30,482 bases of DNA from UMGS1491 sp944380925 (GCA_944380925.1 CALWJD010000010.1:1-30482), one strand, 5' to 3'; shown: positions 1 through 6,782, counted from the stretch's first letter. The notes: generated from the letters alone by a model not told the origin. A program made the numbers and translations.

Positions 1-61
1 TTGGTAGAGCACCTGACTCTTAATCAGGGTGTCCGGGGTTCGAGCCCCCGATGGTGTACCA
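1..61 (+). tRNA. tRNA-Lys (CTT), 5' end cut by window
   Basis: The window opens inside the D-arm. The anticodon stem-loop is CCTGA-CTCTTAA-TCAGG, which gives anticodon CTT (reads AAG, Lys). The T-arm (GGGGTTCGAGCCCCC-like) and the 3' acceptor strand ATGGTGT-A-CCA follow, with CCA encoded. The 5' acceptor strand and part of the D-arm lie before position 1. A terminator follows within 10 bases. Confidence 0.95.
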
Positions 62-68
62 TCTCCTA

Positions 69-104
69 CCCGCCAACTAAAGAGGTTGGCGGGAGCTTTT
101 GTTT
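69..104 (+). terminator. Rho-independent terminator after tRNA-Lys
   Basis: A perfect 9-bp stem CCCGCCAAC / GTTGGCGGG (69-77 with 85-93) encloses a 7-nt loop and is followed by a T-rich tail. It ends the tRNA-Lys transcript. Confidence 0.9.
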
Positions 105-165
105 ATTCGCTTATTTATTTTTGATTCGAATTTTGACATTTATTCTTTTTTATTTTTTGTTTCCG

Positions 166-194
166 TTGATTTTCATTCAATTTTATGCTAAAAT
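166..194 (+). promoter_or_regulatory. Sigma-A promoter of tRNA-Glu
   Basis: TTGATT (166-171), a 17-bp spacer and TAAAAT (189-194) lie about 22 bp before the mature tRNA-Glu 5' end. The tRNA therefore probably has its own promoter downstream of the tRNA-Lys terminator. Confidence 0.6.
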
Positions 195-216
195 ATTTTT
201 ACTTTCTTTCATATTT

Positions 217-291
217 GGCTCGTTGGTCAAGCGGTTAAGACTCCGGCCTCTCACGCCGGCAACACGGGTTCGATTTCCGTACGAGTCACCA
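217..291 (+). tRNA. tRNA-Glu (CTC)
   Basis: The 7-bp acceptor stem GGCTCGT pairs with ACGAGTC (one G-T). The anticodon stem CCGGC/GCCGG holds loop CTCTCAC, giving anticodon CTC (Glu, GAG). The T-loop GTTCGATTT is normal, discriminator A is followed by encoded CCA, and total length is 75 nt. It is flanked by its own promoter and a terminator. Confidence 0.95.
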
Positions 292-312
292 TGCTTTTTA
301 TCGCTTACTTTT

Positions 313-353
313 CCCACCTGTTCTGCTTTGTTACGGGCGGGATTTTTTGTTTT
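313..353 (+). terminator. Terminator after tRNA-Glu
   Basis: A 9-position stem CCCACCTGT / ACGGGCGGG (313-321 with 333-341) with one mismatch is followed by a T-rich run. It ends immediately before the -35 box of the next promoter. Confidence 0.75.
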
Positions 354-355
354 TC

Positions 356-384
356 TTGACATTATGCGCTTTATGTGTTATAAT
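356..384 (+). promoter_or_regulatory. Perfect consensus sigma-A promoter
   Basis: TTGACA (356-361), exactly 17 bp, TATAAT (379-384). Both hexamers match consensus. The leader to the macro-domain gene is only about 22 nt and carries AAGGGG six bases before the ATG. Strong vegetative expression is expected. Confidence 0.9.
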
Positions 385-413
385 TAAATTAAGAAACACT
401 TAAGGGGTATTAG

Positions 414-1469
414 ATGAAAAAGATTTTTTCTTTATTTTTGATTTTAGTGTCTACTCTCAATATTGGTGCGTACGCTGCACCTAATGTTAATGATAAAAAG
501 TCTTCTAATGCTTTACTCAATCAGAAAAAATTGCAAAAAAAACATAATGATTCTGGTAATGGCTTGGGTTGGAAAATTAGCAGTGGTTTAGCTACTGCTT
601 ATGCATTAGGTTTAACGCTTTATCATTTTTGGCCGAGAGAGGCCGGTCGTGTTCAAGATGTGAGACAAGAGCAACACGCTCAAAGTGACGATTTGCATTT
701 TTGCGATCGAGGAATAATTCAGCGCCTGGGTCCTGTGGAACGTTTTGAAGGATTGCCGGAAAATCCTGATATTAATAACATAAAAGTGGTTATAACAGGC
801 GACAATGGCAGATACCCTCAAGGAATTGTTGACGAGGGTTTATGGAATGATTTGCTTGGTTACAATAGAGGCTATGAAAAGCGTACAGCCATTGTCGATG
901 CGTCAAACCGATCCGGCTTGGGTGGCGGTGGCGTGGATGGTATGATATTTGGCAAAATGGGTGGTAGAGCACGCCCTTACATAAGTGCTAATCTAGAGCC
1001 CTACAAAGATAGCAGGGGCGAAAATATGCGTGATGGCTATACGGGGCAACCTGTTAGAATTGAAACCGGCGGCGCTATTATACACAGTTCGTTTGATATT
1101 GCAGATAGATATGATAATATTCCGTACGTAATACAGGCGGTAAGTCCTATGATCCATAATCGGAATGACTTTACTAAATTACACAGTGCATATTACAATG
1201 CTGTGCGACTGGCTATTGCTTGTGGCTGTAAGCGACTTTTGGTGCCTGCGTTGGGAATGAACATTTTCTTTCAACCGGACGGCACAGTGGATCCTACTGT
1301 TCTCGGTAAGGAGAGTGCGAATGTTGCGCTTGCTGCGATAAGTGATGCACGCAGCGATATGGGTAATGAAGATATTGAAATTATATTTACAGATTATGGT
1401 TCCCACAGACATCCATTTTACCAAAGATTGAGTGAATTAGGAGTTTCTCAAATATTGGCACCGGCTTAG
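414..1469 (+). CDS. Exported or membrane-anchored macro-domain protein
   Basis: 351 aa. Residues 1-21 look like a signal peptide (MKK, hydrophobic core, AYA-A cleavage). A second hydrophobic stretch, about 55-72, could be a membrane anchor. The rest is a macro (Appr-1''-P / ADP-ribose-binding) domain. VDASNRSGLGGGGVDGMIF at 161-179 matches the family's N-A/x-N plus GGGVDG ligand loop, followed by T-GGAIIHSS near 218-226 and a YYNAVRLAIACG...VPALG helix-strand at 260-281. Macro domains bind or hydrolyse ADP-ribose, O-acetyl-ADP-ribose or related NAD metabolites, normally in the cytosol. A version with a signal peptide implies action outside the cell or at the surface. It stands alone between a consensus promoter and a terminator-like hairpin. 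The fold assignment is fairly secure; substrate and export are inferred. Confidence 0.8.
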   Translation: MKKIFSLFLILVSTLNIGAYAAPNVNDKKSSNALLNQKKLQKKHNDSGNGLGWKISSGLATAYALGLTLYHFWPREAGRVQDVRQEQHAQSDDLHFCDRGIIQRLGPVERFEGLPENPDINNIKVVITGDNGRYPQGIVDEGLWNDLLGYNRGYEKRTAIVDASNRSGLGGGGVDGMIFGKMGGRARPYISANLEPYKDSRGENMRDGYTGQPVRIETGGAIIHSSFDIADRYDNIPYVIQAVSPMIHNRNDFTKLHSAYYNAVRLAIACGCKRLLVPALGMNIFFQPDGTVDPTVLGKESANVALAAISDARSDMGNEDIEIIFTDYGSHRHPFYQRLSELGVSQILAPA

Positions 1470-1506
1470 CTTTAGAATTTTTATGTTATGTAGTATATAA
1501 GATACA

Positions 1507-1533
1507 AAGCCCTTGGAAACTATCCAAGGGCTT
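1507..1533 (+). terminator. Hairpin ending macro-domain gene
   Basis: An 11-bp perfect stem AAGCCCTTGGA / TCCAAGGGCTT with a 5-nt loop lies 37 bp after the stop codon. The T-tail is poor on the plus strand, so it may be a weak or processing hairpin. Confidence 0.6.
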
Positions 1534-1651
1534 ATGATGTGTATAAAAACTGTTTTATGATAGATACGCAAAATTTAACGACGAGAATGTATTAAATGGG
1601 CATGCGAGGTTACTGACTATATGGAATTATTTTTACTTTATAAAAATAAAA

Positions 1652-1680
1652 CGGCCTCAATACGAAAAATATAGAGGTCG
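1652..1680. terminator. Weak hairpin, possibly terminator of the minus-strand coiled-coil gene
   Basis: Stem CGGCCTC / GAGGTCG (7 bp, one G-T). On the minus strand it is followed by a T-rich stretch, which fits termination of the coiled-coil pseudogene that ends at 1737. Confidence 0.45.
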
Positions 1681-1736
1681 CTTTATATGCATGATGCAAA
1701 CTAGTTTATGAACGCTTTTCATAAATAGTTTCGATT

Positions 1737-2141
1737 TTATTTTTTGTTGTATGAGTCTATCTTTTTTTCTATCTCATGAATCTGAGTGCCAAACATACGT
1801 GTTCTCTCAGCTAATTGATCCTGGATGCTTCTTATTGTTTTATTTACAGCAATCTTCCACTCCTGAAAATCCTCTAGTGGTTTAGAATACGAGTTTAACT
1901 GTTTTTCTATTTCTGCTGTTCTATTTTCCAACGTTCTGTCATCCATCTTTTTCTTTAGTTCAACAATTCGTTTGCCGAGCATCAAACGTACCATTTCTAG
2001 TTTATTTTGTACGCTGCTTATCGTTCTATTTACAGCAATTTTTCACCCCGGCAAATCTTTTAATGGATCGGAACCGGACATAATAGAGTCCATTTTTCTT
2101 TCTAGTTCTGTTAACTGGTCGTCAATTGTTTTTTTAGGCAT
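1737..2141 (-). pseudogene. Two-repeat coiled-coil protein gene interrupted by an in-frame TGA
   Basis: ATG at 2141 (preceded by AAAGGTGG) opens 32 codons, then TGA at 2045-2043. The same frame then runs open to 1737, giving about 134 codons in all. The protein would consist of two tandem units of roughly 60 aa. Unit 2 reads EWKIAVNKTIRSIQDQL, while unit 1 reads G-stop-KIAVNRTISSVQNKL. The stop sits exactly at the tryptophan of the sister repeat (TGG to TGA, one G-to-A change). The rest is heptad-like, charged coiled coil without cysteine or catalytic motifs. TGA is a normal stop elsewhere in the window (for example the serine recombinase), so recoding is unlikely. An 85-aa product could still start at internal codons near 1994. 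Function unknown. Confidence 0.65.
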
Positions 2142-2225
2142 AGTTCTCAACCACCTTTTCAAAATTAATTTTTCATATTTGAGTTTTTATAGGCTTTGTT
2201 CACCCCTTACCAAGCTTGATTTCGG

Positions 2226-2250
2226 TTTTAGAATTTCCTAAATTCTAAAA
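2226..2250. repeat. Tight 11-bp inverted repeat upstream of the coiled-coil gene
   Basis: TTTTAGAATTT (2226-2236) and AAATTCTAAAA (2240-2250) form a perfect dyad with a 3-bp centre, about 85 bp before the ATG of the coiled-coil pseudogene. It could be an operator or a small hairpin in its leader. No T-tail. Confidence 0.5.
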
Positions 2251-2508
2251 ATAGCTTGCTGTCAGTAGACATATTATTTTGCATAGCGTCAAGTGATTTT
2301 GTTAAATTTTATCAAAAATTGTTATGAGTTAAAATAAATAACAGCCGTGAATCCAAAAGGTATCAAGATTATTTCACATATTGTTTTGTCTTTTATGTAA
2401 ATAAAAAAGTTGATTATCGGGTAATGGGCAATAGCGTGAAGTTTTATAAGTGCTTTGGGCAAACCTTGTATTTAATAGGATTACAATCACCTGTAATATT
2501 TAAAATTT

Positions 2509-2826
2509 TTAATTTATTATTTCATATTCGAAAAGTTCGCCCCATTTTGCGCAAGTTTTTACCATTCTGTCAAGTATTTTGTGAATCATTTTTAAATACT
2601 TATCAAATTTATGACTTAACGTATATTCGCCAAATATTTCAACTTTATCGGCATCACATTCAAAACTTAACAAATCCCAGAAAGCATCCCAGTTTTTTCC
2701 ATACCAATCGGGGAAATCAAAAGCCTTCCTGATTCTTTCATGAATCTCTAACAGAGATTCACAACCCGTTAGATCTAATTTTACTATTTTAGGTATTTCG
2801 TTAAGCCTTTTCAATTTTTTTTCCAT
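2509..2826 (-). CDS. Barstar-like ribonuclease inhibitor (immunity protein)
   Basis: 105 aa, close to barstar's usual ~90-100. The diagnostic core is visible: KLDLTGCESLLEIHERIRKA, then FDFPDWYGKNWDAFWDLL at 36-53, where Y42-G43-N45-W46-D47 and W50-D51 correspond to the barstar helix that plugs the active site of barnase. It starts 13 bp after the stop of the barnase-like gene on the same strand, with its own Shine-Dalgarno (ggagag). The pair therefore forms a toxin-immunity operon, with the inhibitor expected in the cytoplasm. No other plausible identity. Confidence 0.92.
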   Translation of the reverse strand: MEKKLKRLNEIPKIVKLDLTGCESLLEIHERIRKAFDFPDWYGKNWDAFWDLLSFECDADKVEIFGEYTLSHKFDKYLKMIHKILDRMVKTCAKWGELFEYEIIN

Positions 2827-2839
2827 AATTATTCTCTCC

Positions 2840-3436
2840 TTAAATTATTTCATAAAATGTTTCATAGTGATCATACGTTACAAATATTAATCCGTCATTT
2901 GACCAAAGTAGCCTATGTTTATTGCGTTTGCCTTCATAATAATTTATATCTGCTTCGTACCAGATTCTGTCCGGTTTATCCGGTAGGTGCTTATTTTCAT
3001 TTTGATACACTCCTCTAGTTATCATTTTTCCGGGTGCGAATTTTTTAGGTGATTTTCCCCGTTTCCAACCCAAATTGCTTATTGCTTGTTCCGAGGCATA
3101 ATAATCCGGTAATTTGCCATAATACTTTATCCAAAAGTCGGCTCCGTTTTCCCCGTCTTTGGTTGCATTTCCCGATACAATCGCTTCTAAAGGTATCAAA
3201 GTGCATTTGCAGTGCGTATGTGCGGGAGGCTTCAAAATGTTTTCATCGCTTAAACCATATATTTTTCCGTTTTGTTCTAAACAAATAGAGCAGGTTGTGT
3301 TTGTGATATTTGCGTGCCAATGCTTAAAGTGTATACTCGGAACAGTCCAAGGGTCATAAGTATCATCCAAGTTTTTGTAAAGAAATCCTAAGTTCTTTTT
3401 GAGCGCCGCATAGCCATAAATTTTTTTAATATCCAT
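2840..3436 (-). CDS. Barnase-type RNase toxin with MuF-like zinc-binding N-terminus
   Basis: 198 aa. Residues ~100-198 are a barnase/binase (ribonuclease N1/T1 superfamily) domain: KLPDYYASEQAISNLGW, FAPGKMITRGVYQNE, IWYEADINYYEGKR, and a C-terminal TYDHYETFYEI. The catalytic set is conserved: E161 (barnase Glu73), R171 and R175 (Arg83, Arg87), H190 (His102). The position of barnase Lys27 appears to be Glu. Residues ~40-80 contain C49-x2-C52 ... H73-x-H75-C-x-C78, the Cys/His pattern at the C-terminal end of phage MuF/minor-head proteins, known as a carrier of polymorphic toxins. No signal peptide, so delivery would be by phage particle, secretion machinery or not at all. GGAGG lies 7 nt before the ATG. 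Adjacent to its barstar gene and next to tRNA-Arg. Confidence 0.9.
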   Translation of the reverse strand: MDIKKIYGYAALKKNLGFLYKNLDDTYDPWTVPSIHFKHWHANITNTTCSICLEQNGKIYGLSDENILKPPAHTHCKCTLIPLEAIVSGNATKDGENGADFWIKYYGKLPDYYASEQAISNLGWKRGKSPKKFAPGKMITRGVYQNENKHLPDKPDRIWYEADINYYEGKRNKHRLLWSNDGLIFVTYDHYETFYEII

Positions 3437-3445
3437 ATTTTAACC

Positions 3446-3479
3446 TCCGTATTATAAAAAAGTCCTCCTATAATACGGA
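3446..3479 (-). promoter_or_regulatory. Inverted repeat overlapping the barnase-gene Shine-Dalgarno
   Basis: A perfect 11-bp dyad TCCGTATTATA (3446-3456) / TATAATACGGA (3469-3479) sits directly upstream of the toxin ATG. Its inner arm includes part of the GGAGG at 3444-3448. As DNA it could be an operator; as RNA it would partly hide the ribosome site. Either would limit toxin synthesis. The loop holds a second AGGAGGA. Confidence 0.6.
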
Positions 3480-3543
3480 TTAAAAGGGATATAATTTGCC
3501 TTCTCGAGCGCAATTTTTTCAAAAATTTACATCATAAACAAAC

Positions 3544-3571
3544 AAAAAAGCCGATTACACAGTAACCGACT
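3544..3571 (-). terminator. Terminator of tRNA-Arg
   Basis: On the minus strand AGTCGGTTAC - TGT - GTAATCGGCT (10 pairs, two G-T) is followed by a run of six T. It lies just downstream of the tRNA-Arg 3' end. Confidence 0.85.
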
Positions 3572-3582
3572 AGTTTTGACAA

Positions 3583-3659
3583 TGGTACGCCCGGAGGGAT
3601 TCGAACCCCCGACCTTTTGGTTCGTAGCCAAACACTCTATCCAGCTGAGCTACGGGCGC
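3583..3659 (-). tRNA. tRNA-Arg (ACG)
   Basis: 77 nt. The acceptor strand GCGCCCG pairs with CGGGCGT (terminal G-T). The anticodon loop CTACGAA in a TTTGG/CCAAA stem gives anticodon ACG (wobble position read as inosine; Arg CGN). T-arm GGGGGTTCGAATCCC-type, discriminator A, CCA encoded. Flanked by its own promoter and terminator. Confidence 0.95.
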
Positions 3660-3676
3660 ATATATCACATGTGTTT

Positions 3677-3705
3677 AGTCTATCACAAAATGATATATGC
3701 GTCAA
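3677..3705 (-). promoter_or_regulatory. Sigma-A promoter of tRNA-Arg
   Basis: On the minus strand TTGACG (3705-3700), 17-bp spacer, TAGACT (3682-3677), about 18 bp before the tRNA 5' end. Confidence 0.7.
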
Positions 3706-3709
3706 GTGT

Positions 3710-3741
3710 AAAAAAACCTGAGTTTGTTATTTTTAAACTTA
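3710..3741 (-). terminator. Terminator overlapping the sigG stop codon
   Basis: On the minus strand TAAGTTT / AAACTCA (7 pairs, one G-T) starts with the TAA stop of sigG itself and is followed by GG and seven T. Confidence 0.5.
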
Positions 3742-4509
3742 CCCCTCTTTTATTTTTTTAATTGCATTCTTTTCAAGCCTTGATACTTGCGCCTGACTTA
3801 TTCCTATTTGTTTTGCTATTTCCGTTTGTGTTTTTCCTTTTAAAAATCTGAGCGATAAGATATTTTTTTCTTTGCTGCTTAACTTTTTAATAGTTTGTCT
3901 TACAGAAATTTCGTATATCCAGCTCGTGTCGGTATCACTACTGCTAACTTGATCCATAACATATACCGTATCGCCTTCTTTATCCGCAAAGACCGGTTCT
4001 TGGAGTGATAGTGGTTCAACTACCGATTCGAGCGATAGAATAACATTTTCCTTAGGGATTTTCATTTCTTCGGCTATTTCTTCAATAGTTGGTTCTCTGT
4101 TATTTATTCGTGTTAAATGTTCTTTCACTTGCATGGCTTTATAAGCGGTATCTTTTAAAGATCTGCTCACCCTAATAGGATTATTATCACGAAGATACCG
4201 TCTTATTTCACCGATTATCATAGGCACCGCATAAGTTGAAAATCTAACGTTTTGATTTATATCAAAATTATCTATTGATTTTATCAGACCGATGCAACCG
4301 ATTTGGAATAAATCATCTGGATTTTCCCCTCTGTTTGCAAATTTTTGGATAACGCTCAGTACCAGTCTTAAGTTGCCGTTTATTAATTTTTCACGAGCTT
4401 TTTTATCTCCGTTTTTTATGAGCTTTAAAAGCTTGTTTTTTTCCTTTTCCGTAAGAGTTTTTAGTTCGGAAGTATTTATACCGGATATTTTAACTTTTTC
4501 ATATTGCAT
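3739..4509 (-). CDS. sigG: RNA polymerase forespore sigma factor SigG
   Basis: 256 aa with the chosen start. The N-terminal signature KVKISGINTSELK matches the SigG-specific VEICGVDTSKL motif that distinguishes it from SigF. Region 2 contains NLRLVLSVIQKFANRGENPDDLFQIG-type sequence and the -10 recognition block FSTYAVPMIIGEIRRYLRDN; region 3 has PIRVSRSLKDTAYKA; region 4 ends in an HTH (TQTEIAKQIGISQAQVSRLE). SigG directs late forespore transcription during endospore formation. The first ATG (4515) is only 2 nt from GGAGG (4518-4522); the second ATG (4509) is 8 nt away and is preferred. dacF is divergent from it. A leader hairpin overlaps the ribosome site (separate entry). Length and motifs are complete, so sporulation capacity is probably retained. 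Confidence 0.93.
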   Translation of the reverse strand: MQYEKVKISGINTSELKTLTEKEKNKLLKLIKNGDKKAREKLINGNLRLVLSVIQKFANRGENPDDLFQIGCIGLIKSIDNFDINQNVRFSTYAVPMIIGEIRRYLRDNNPIRVSRSLKDTAYKAMQVKEHLTRINNREPTIEEIAEEMKIPKENVILSLESVVEPLSLQEPVFADKEGDTVYVMDQVSSSDTDTSWIYEISVRQTIKKLSSKEKNILSLRFLKGKTQTEIAKQIGISQAQVSRLEKNAIKKIKEG

Positions 4510-4517
4510 TTTCATAG

Positions 4518-4556
4518 CCTCCGATAAAAATAATCTTAAATATAATTTATTATCGG
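4518..4556 (-). promoter_or_regulatory. Leader hairpin covering the sigG ribosome-binding site
   Basis: In the minus-strand transcript CCGATAA (4556-4550) pairs with TTATCGG (4527-4521), with two more A-T pairs after one mismatch. The last two G of the 3' arm are the first two of the GGAGG Shine-Dalgarno. The stem would lower translation. A ribosome-site-occluding hairpin in the sigG leader has been described in Bacillus subtilis; equivalence here is inferred. Confidence 0.55.
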
Positions 4557-4659
4557 AAGATATCTGTTTTTTAATTCACGAATGTGCAGTTAATTTTTTA
4601 AAATTTTAAGCATAGTAATTTTATATGCTAAAAAATTTAAAATAAGAGGTGAATGGCAA

Positions 4660-5838
4660 GTGGGAGCTTGTTTTTTTATTTCGAAAATAAAACGTGCGTT
4701 GCGGCTTGGATTTGTTGGATTTTTGATTTTTTCTGTTTTTTGCGTGCCATCGGTTTGGGCTCAAGATATGGATATATCTGCCAAATCTGCAATTTTAATG
4801 TGCGCTGATTCGTGCAGCGTGTTATGGTCAAAAAACGAAACAGAGCCGCTCCCTATGGCAAGCACAACTAAAATCATGACGGCCCTTTTGGCATTGGAAG
4901 CAATGCGAGCGACTAAAAATAAGGAAGTGGAAATATCTGAAGAAATGGTAAAAGTTGAAGGAACTTCTATGGGACTGCGTGCGGGGGATATTGTGGATTT
5001 GACCTCATTGGCGCAAGGAATGCTGCTTTGTTCGGGAAATGATGCAGCAAACGCTGCGGCGATAGCGGTTTCGGGAAATACAGAGAATTTTATTTTTCTT
5101 ATGAATGAAAAAGCAAAATTAATTGGTATGAAAGATACTAAATTTGTAACTCCTTCCGGACTTGATAAAGACGACCACCATTCAACCGCAAAAGATATGG
5201 CAGTACTTGGAGCCTACGCCATGGAAAATGAGGATTTTGCAAAAATAGTTTCGCAAAAAAGCATGAGGGTTAAATTCATAAACCCTTCCAAAGTGGTTAG
5301 CTATAAAAATCACAATAAGCTTTTAAGGCTTTATAGTGGCTGCATTGGAATTAAAACCGGTTTTACCAAATCTGCGGGGCGTTGTTTGGTTTCTTGTGCA
5401 GAAAAAAACGGAATAAGACTAATTTGCGTTACTTTAAACGCCCCGAACGATTGGGAAGACCATATCAAACTTTATAATTTTGGGTTTGAAAATACAGAAA
5501 GCAAGGTTTTTGATGACCGTGATTTAAAAATAGAAATACCTATTAAAAATTTCCCGAATGAAAAAATTATAGCATCGGGTGTTTCAAGCTTTTCGCGAAC
5601 CTTTAAAAAAGGAGAAGGGTGCAGCGTTGTGCGTAGTATAGAAGCTCCAAAAATTTATGAGGGCAACGTACAAAAAGGACAAACAATCGGAAAAGTGGTA
5701 TACTATTTAGGCAGTAAAGTTATAGGGACTAACGATATAGTTTCAAATTCGGAATTTATTAAAAAAGCGCCTGAGAAAAAAAGTTTTTTTGGCGGGATAG
5801 TCCGATTTTTTGAAAATCTATTTAAAAAGCAAAATTAA
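4660..5838 (+). CDS. dacF: D-alanyl-D-alanine carboxypeptidase, DacF/PBP5 type
   Basis: 392 aa, GTG start (4660) 7 nt after AGAGGTGA; an ATG at 4653 is out of frame. Signal peptide with cleavage near VWA-Q (about residue 34). Peptidase family S11 motifs: S-T-T-K (serine nucleophile plus lysine) in MASTTKIMTALLALE, S-G-N in SGNDAANAAA, and K-T-G in IGIKTGFTKSAG. A PBP5-type C-terminal domain and a terminal amphipathic, basic segment (FFGGIVRFFENLFKK) suitable for membrane attachment follow. It trims the terminal D-Ala from peptidoglycan pentapeptides outside the membrane; DacF-type enzymes act on spore cortex precursors. Its position divergent from sigG and 23 bp before rluB fits a conserved Clostridia neighbourhood. 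A vegetative DacA-type role cannot be excluded. Confidence 0.9.
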   Translation: MGACFFISKIKRALRLGFVGFLIFSVFCVPSVWAQDMDISAKSAILMCADSCSVLWSKNETEPLPMASTTKIMTALLALEAMRATKNKEVEISEEMVKVEGTSMGLRAGDIVDLTSLAQGMLLCSGNDAANAAAIAVSGNTENFIFLMNEKAKLIGMKDTKFVTPSGLDKDDHHSTAKDMAVLGAYAMENEDFAKIVSQKSMRVKFINPSKVVSYKNHNKLLRLYSGCIGIKTGFTKSAGRCLVSCAEKNGIRLICVTLNAPNDWEDHIKLYNFGFENTESKVFDDRDLKIEIPIKNFPNEKIIASGVSSFSRTFKKGEGCSVVRSIEAPKIYEGNVQKGQTIGKVVYYLGSKVIGTNDIVSNSEFIKKAPEKKSFFGGIVRFFENLFKKQN

Positions 5839-5861
5839 TTGGCAGGGAAGGAATTTAAAAA

Positions 5862-6611
5862 TTGCAACTTAAAAATTCAAAAGATGAATTAAAAAAAGAA
5901 AATAAAGCAATAGTATTACAAAAATATTTATCCATGTGTTCGGTGTGCTCAAGGAGAAAAGCCCAAGAGATGATTTTAAATTGCAGAATTAAAGTTAATG
6001 GAAAAATTGCTAAATTAGGGGATAGGGTTATTCCAAACGCCGATAAAGTTTCTTTGGATGATAAACTGATACTATTTGAAAATAAAAAGAAGTATTATAT
6101 AATGCTAAATAAACCTCGCGGATTTGTCACAACTATGCAGGATGAAAAAGGTAGGAAGTGCGTTGCGGATTTAGTGCAAGATATTCCCGAAAGAGTTTAT
6201 CCTGCAGGTAGGCTTGATAAGAATTCGGAGGGACTCCTCATTATGACAAATGATGGTGATTTTGCAAATAGTTTGATTCATCCTTCGAAAGACATTTGGA
6301 AAACTTACCGCGTAACAGTAAGGCCTAAAATAGCAGAAGAGCAGCTAAACGTATTGTGCAGTGGCGTTGAAGTCGATGGTAAACCCACAGAGCCTGCTGT
6401 GGTTAAAGTCCTTACGCAAGAAAAAAATAGAGTCGTTTTAGAAATCTCTATTAAAGAGGGAAGAAATAGGCAAATAAGAAAAATGTGCGAATTTGTAGGG
6501 TTGGAAGTTGCTCGCCTTAAAAGAATTTCAATCGGCGGCCTTAAACTTGGAATGCTTGAGGTAGGTAAGTGGCGGGAGCTAAGCTACGAAGAAATAAATT
6601 TTTTTAAATAG
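5862..6611 (+). CDS. rluB: 23S rRNA pseudouridine synthase RluB-type
   Basis: 249 aa. An N-terminal S4 RNA-binding domain (VLQKYLSMCSVCSRRKAQE ... CRIKVNGKIAKLGD, residues ~18-65) is followed by a RsuA/RluB-family catalytic domain. The catalytic aspartate is in the GRLDKNSEGLL motif, with the family's EGRNRQIRKM block near residue 205. The enzyme isomerises a uridine in large-subunit rRNA (RluB targets helix 89 of 23S rRNA in E. coli). The TTG start at 5862 is chosen because AAGGA lies 9 nt upstream and no earlier in-frame ATG precedes the S4 domain. Follows dacF by 23 bp, so probably cotranscribed, and ends before a strong terminator. Confidence 0.9.
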   Translation: MQLKNSKDELKKENKAIVLQKYLSMCSVCSRRKAQEMILNCRIKVNGKIAKLGDRVIPNADKVSLDDKLILFENKKKYYIMLNKPRGFVTTMQDEKGRKCVADLVQDIPERVYPAGRLDKNSEGLLIMTNDGDFANSLIHPSKDIWKTYRVTVRPKIAEEQLNVLCSGVEVDGKPTEPAVVKVLTQEKNRVVLEISIKEGRNRQIRKMCEFVGLEVARLKRISIGGLKLGMLEVGKWRELSYEEINFFK

Positions 6612-6670
6612 AACTTATTTCAAAGAGCTTTTTTTGCGTTTAAATGCATGGAAACTATATATTTTATTTT

Positions 6671-6702
6671 AGCGAAGAGGGGGATCATTCTCTTCGCTTT
6701 TT
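6671..6702 (+). terminator. Terminator of the dacF-rluB unit
   Basis: AGCGAAGAG (6671-6679) pairs with CTCTTCGCT (6690-6698), followed by TTTTTG. Confidence 0.9.
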
Positions 6703-6751
6703 GTGTGTTTTGGTTTTGAGATTGGGGTTATAAAAAATTTTTAAAAGAGTG

Positions 6752-6782
6752 TTGACATTAACGCTGCGTTAATCTTTATAAT
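6752..6782 (+). promoter_or_regulatory. MerR-type promoter: 19-bp spacer with 17-bp palindrome
   Basis: TTGACA (6752-6757), 19-bp spacer, TATAAT (6777-6782). The spacer is almost filled by the perfect palindrome ATTAACGC-T-GCGTTAAT (6757-6773). Perfect hexamers held at an over-long 19-bp spacing around a dyad are the hallmark of promoters that MerR-family activators untwist on ligand binding. It directly precedes a MerR gene, so autoregulation of that gene and the downstream ATPase is expected. Confidence 0.9.

Noticed and set aside
1..387. 128-codon open frame across the start of the window
   Set aside because: It runs through tRNA-Lys, its terminator and tRNA-Glu; translation is meaningless.
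1737..2141. TGA read as tryptophan (alternative genetic code)
   Set aside because: TGA ends full-length genes elsewhere, for example the serine recombinase (13771-13769) and the SLATT gene, so a nonsense mutation is simpler.
4610..4640. Sigma-F/G-type promoter (GCATA) upstream of dacF
   Set aside because: GCATA is present but the -10 lacks the expected GG and matches poorly, so sporulation control of dacF is not shown by the sequence.
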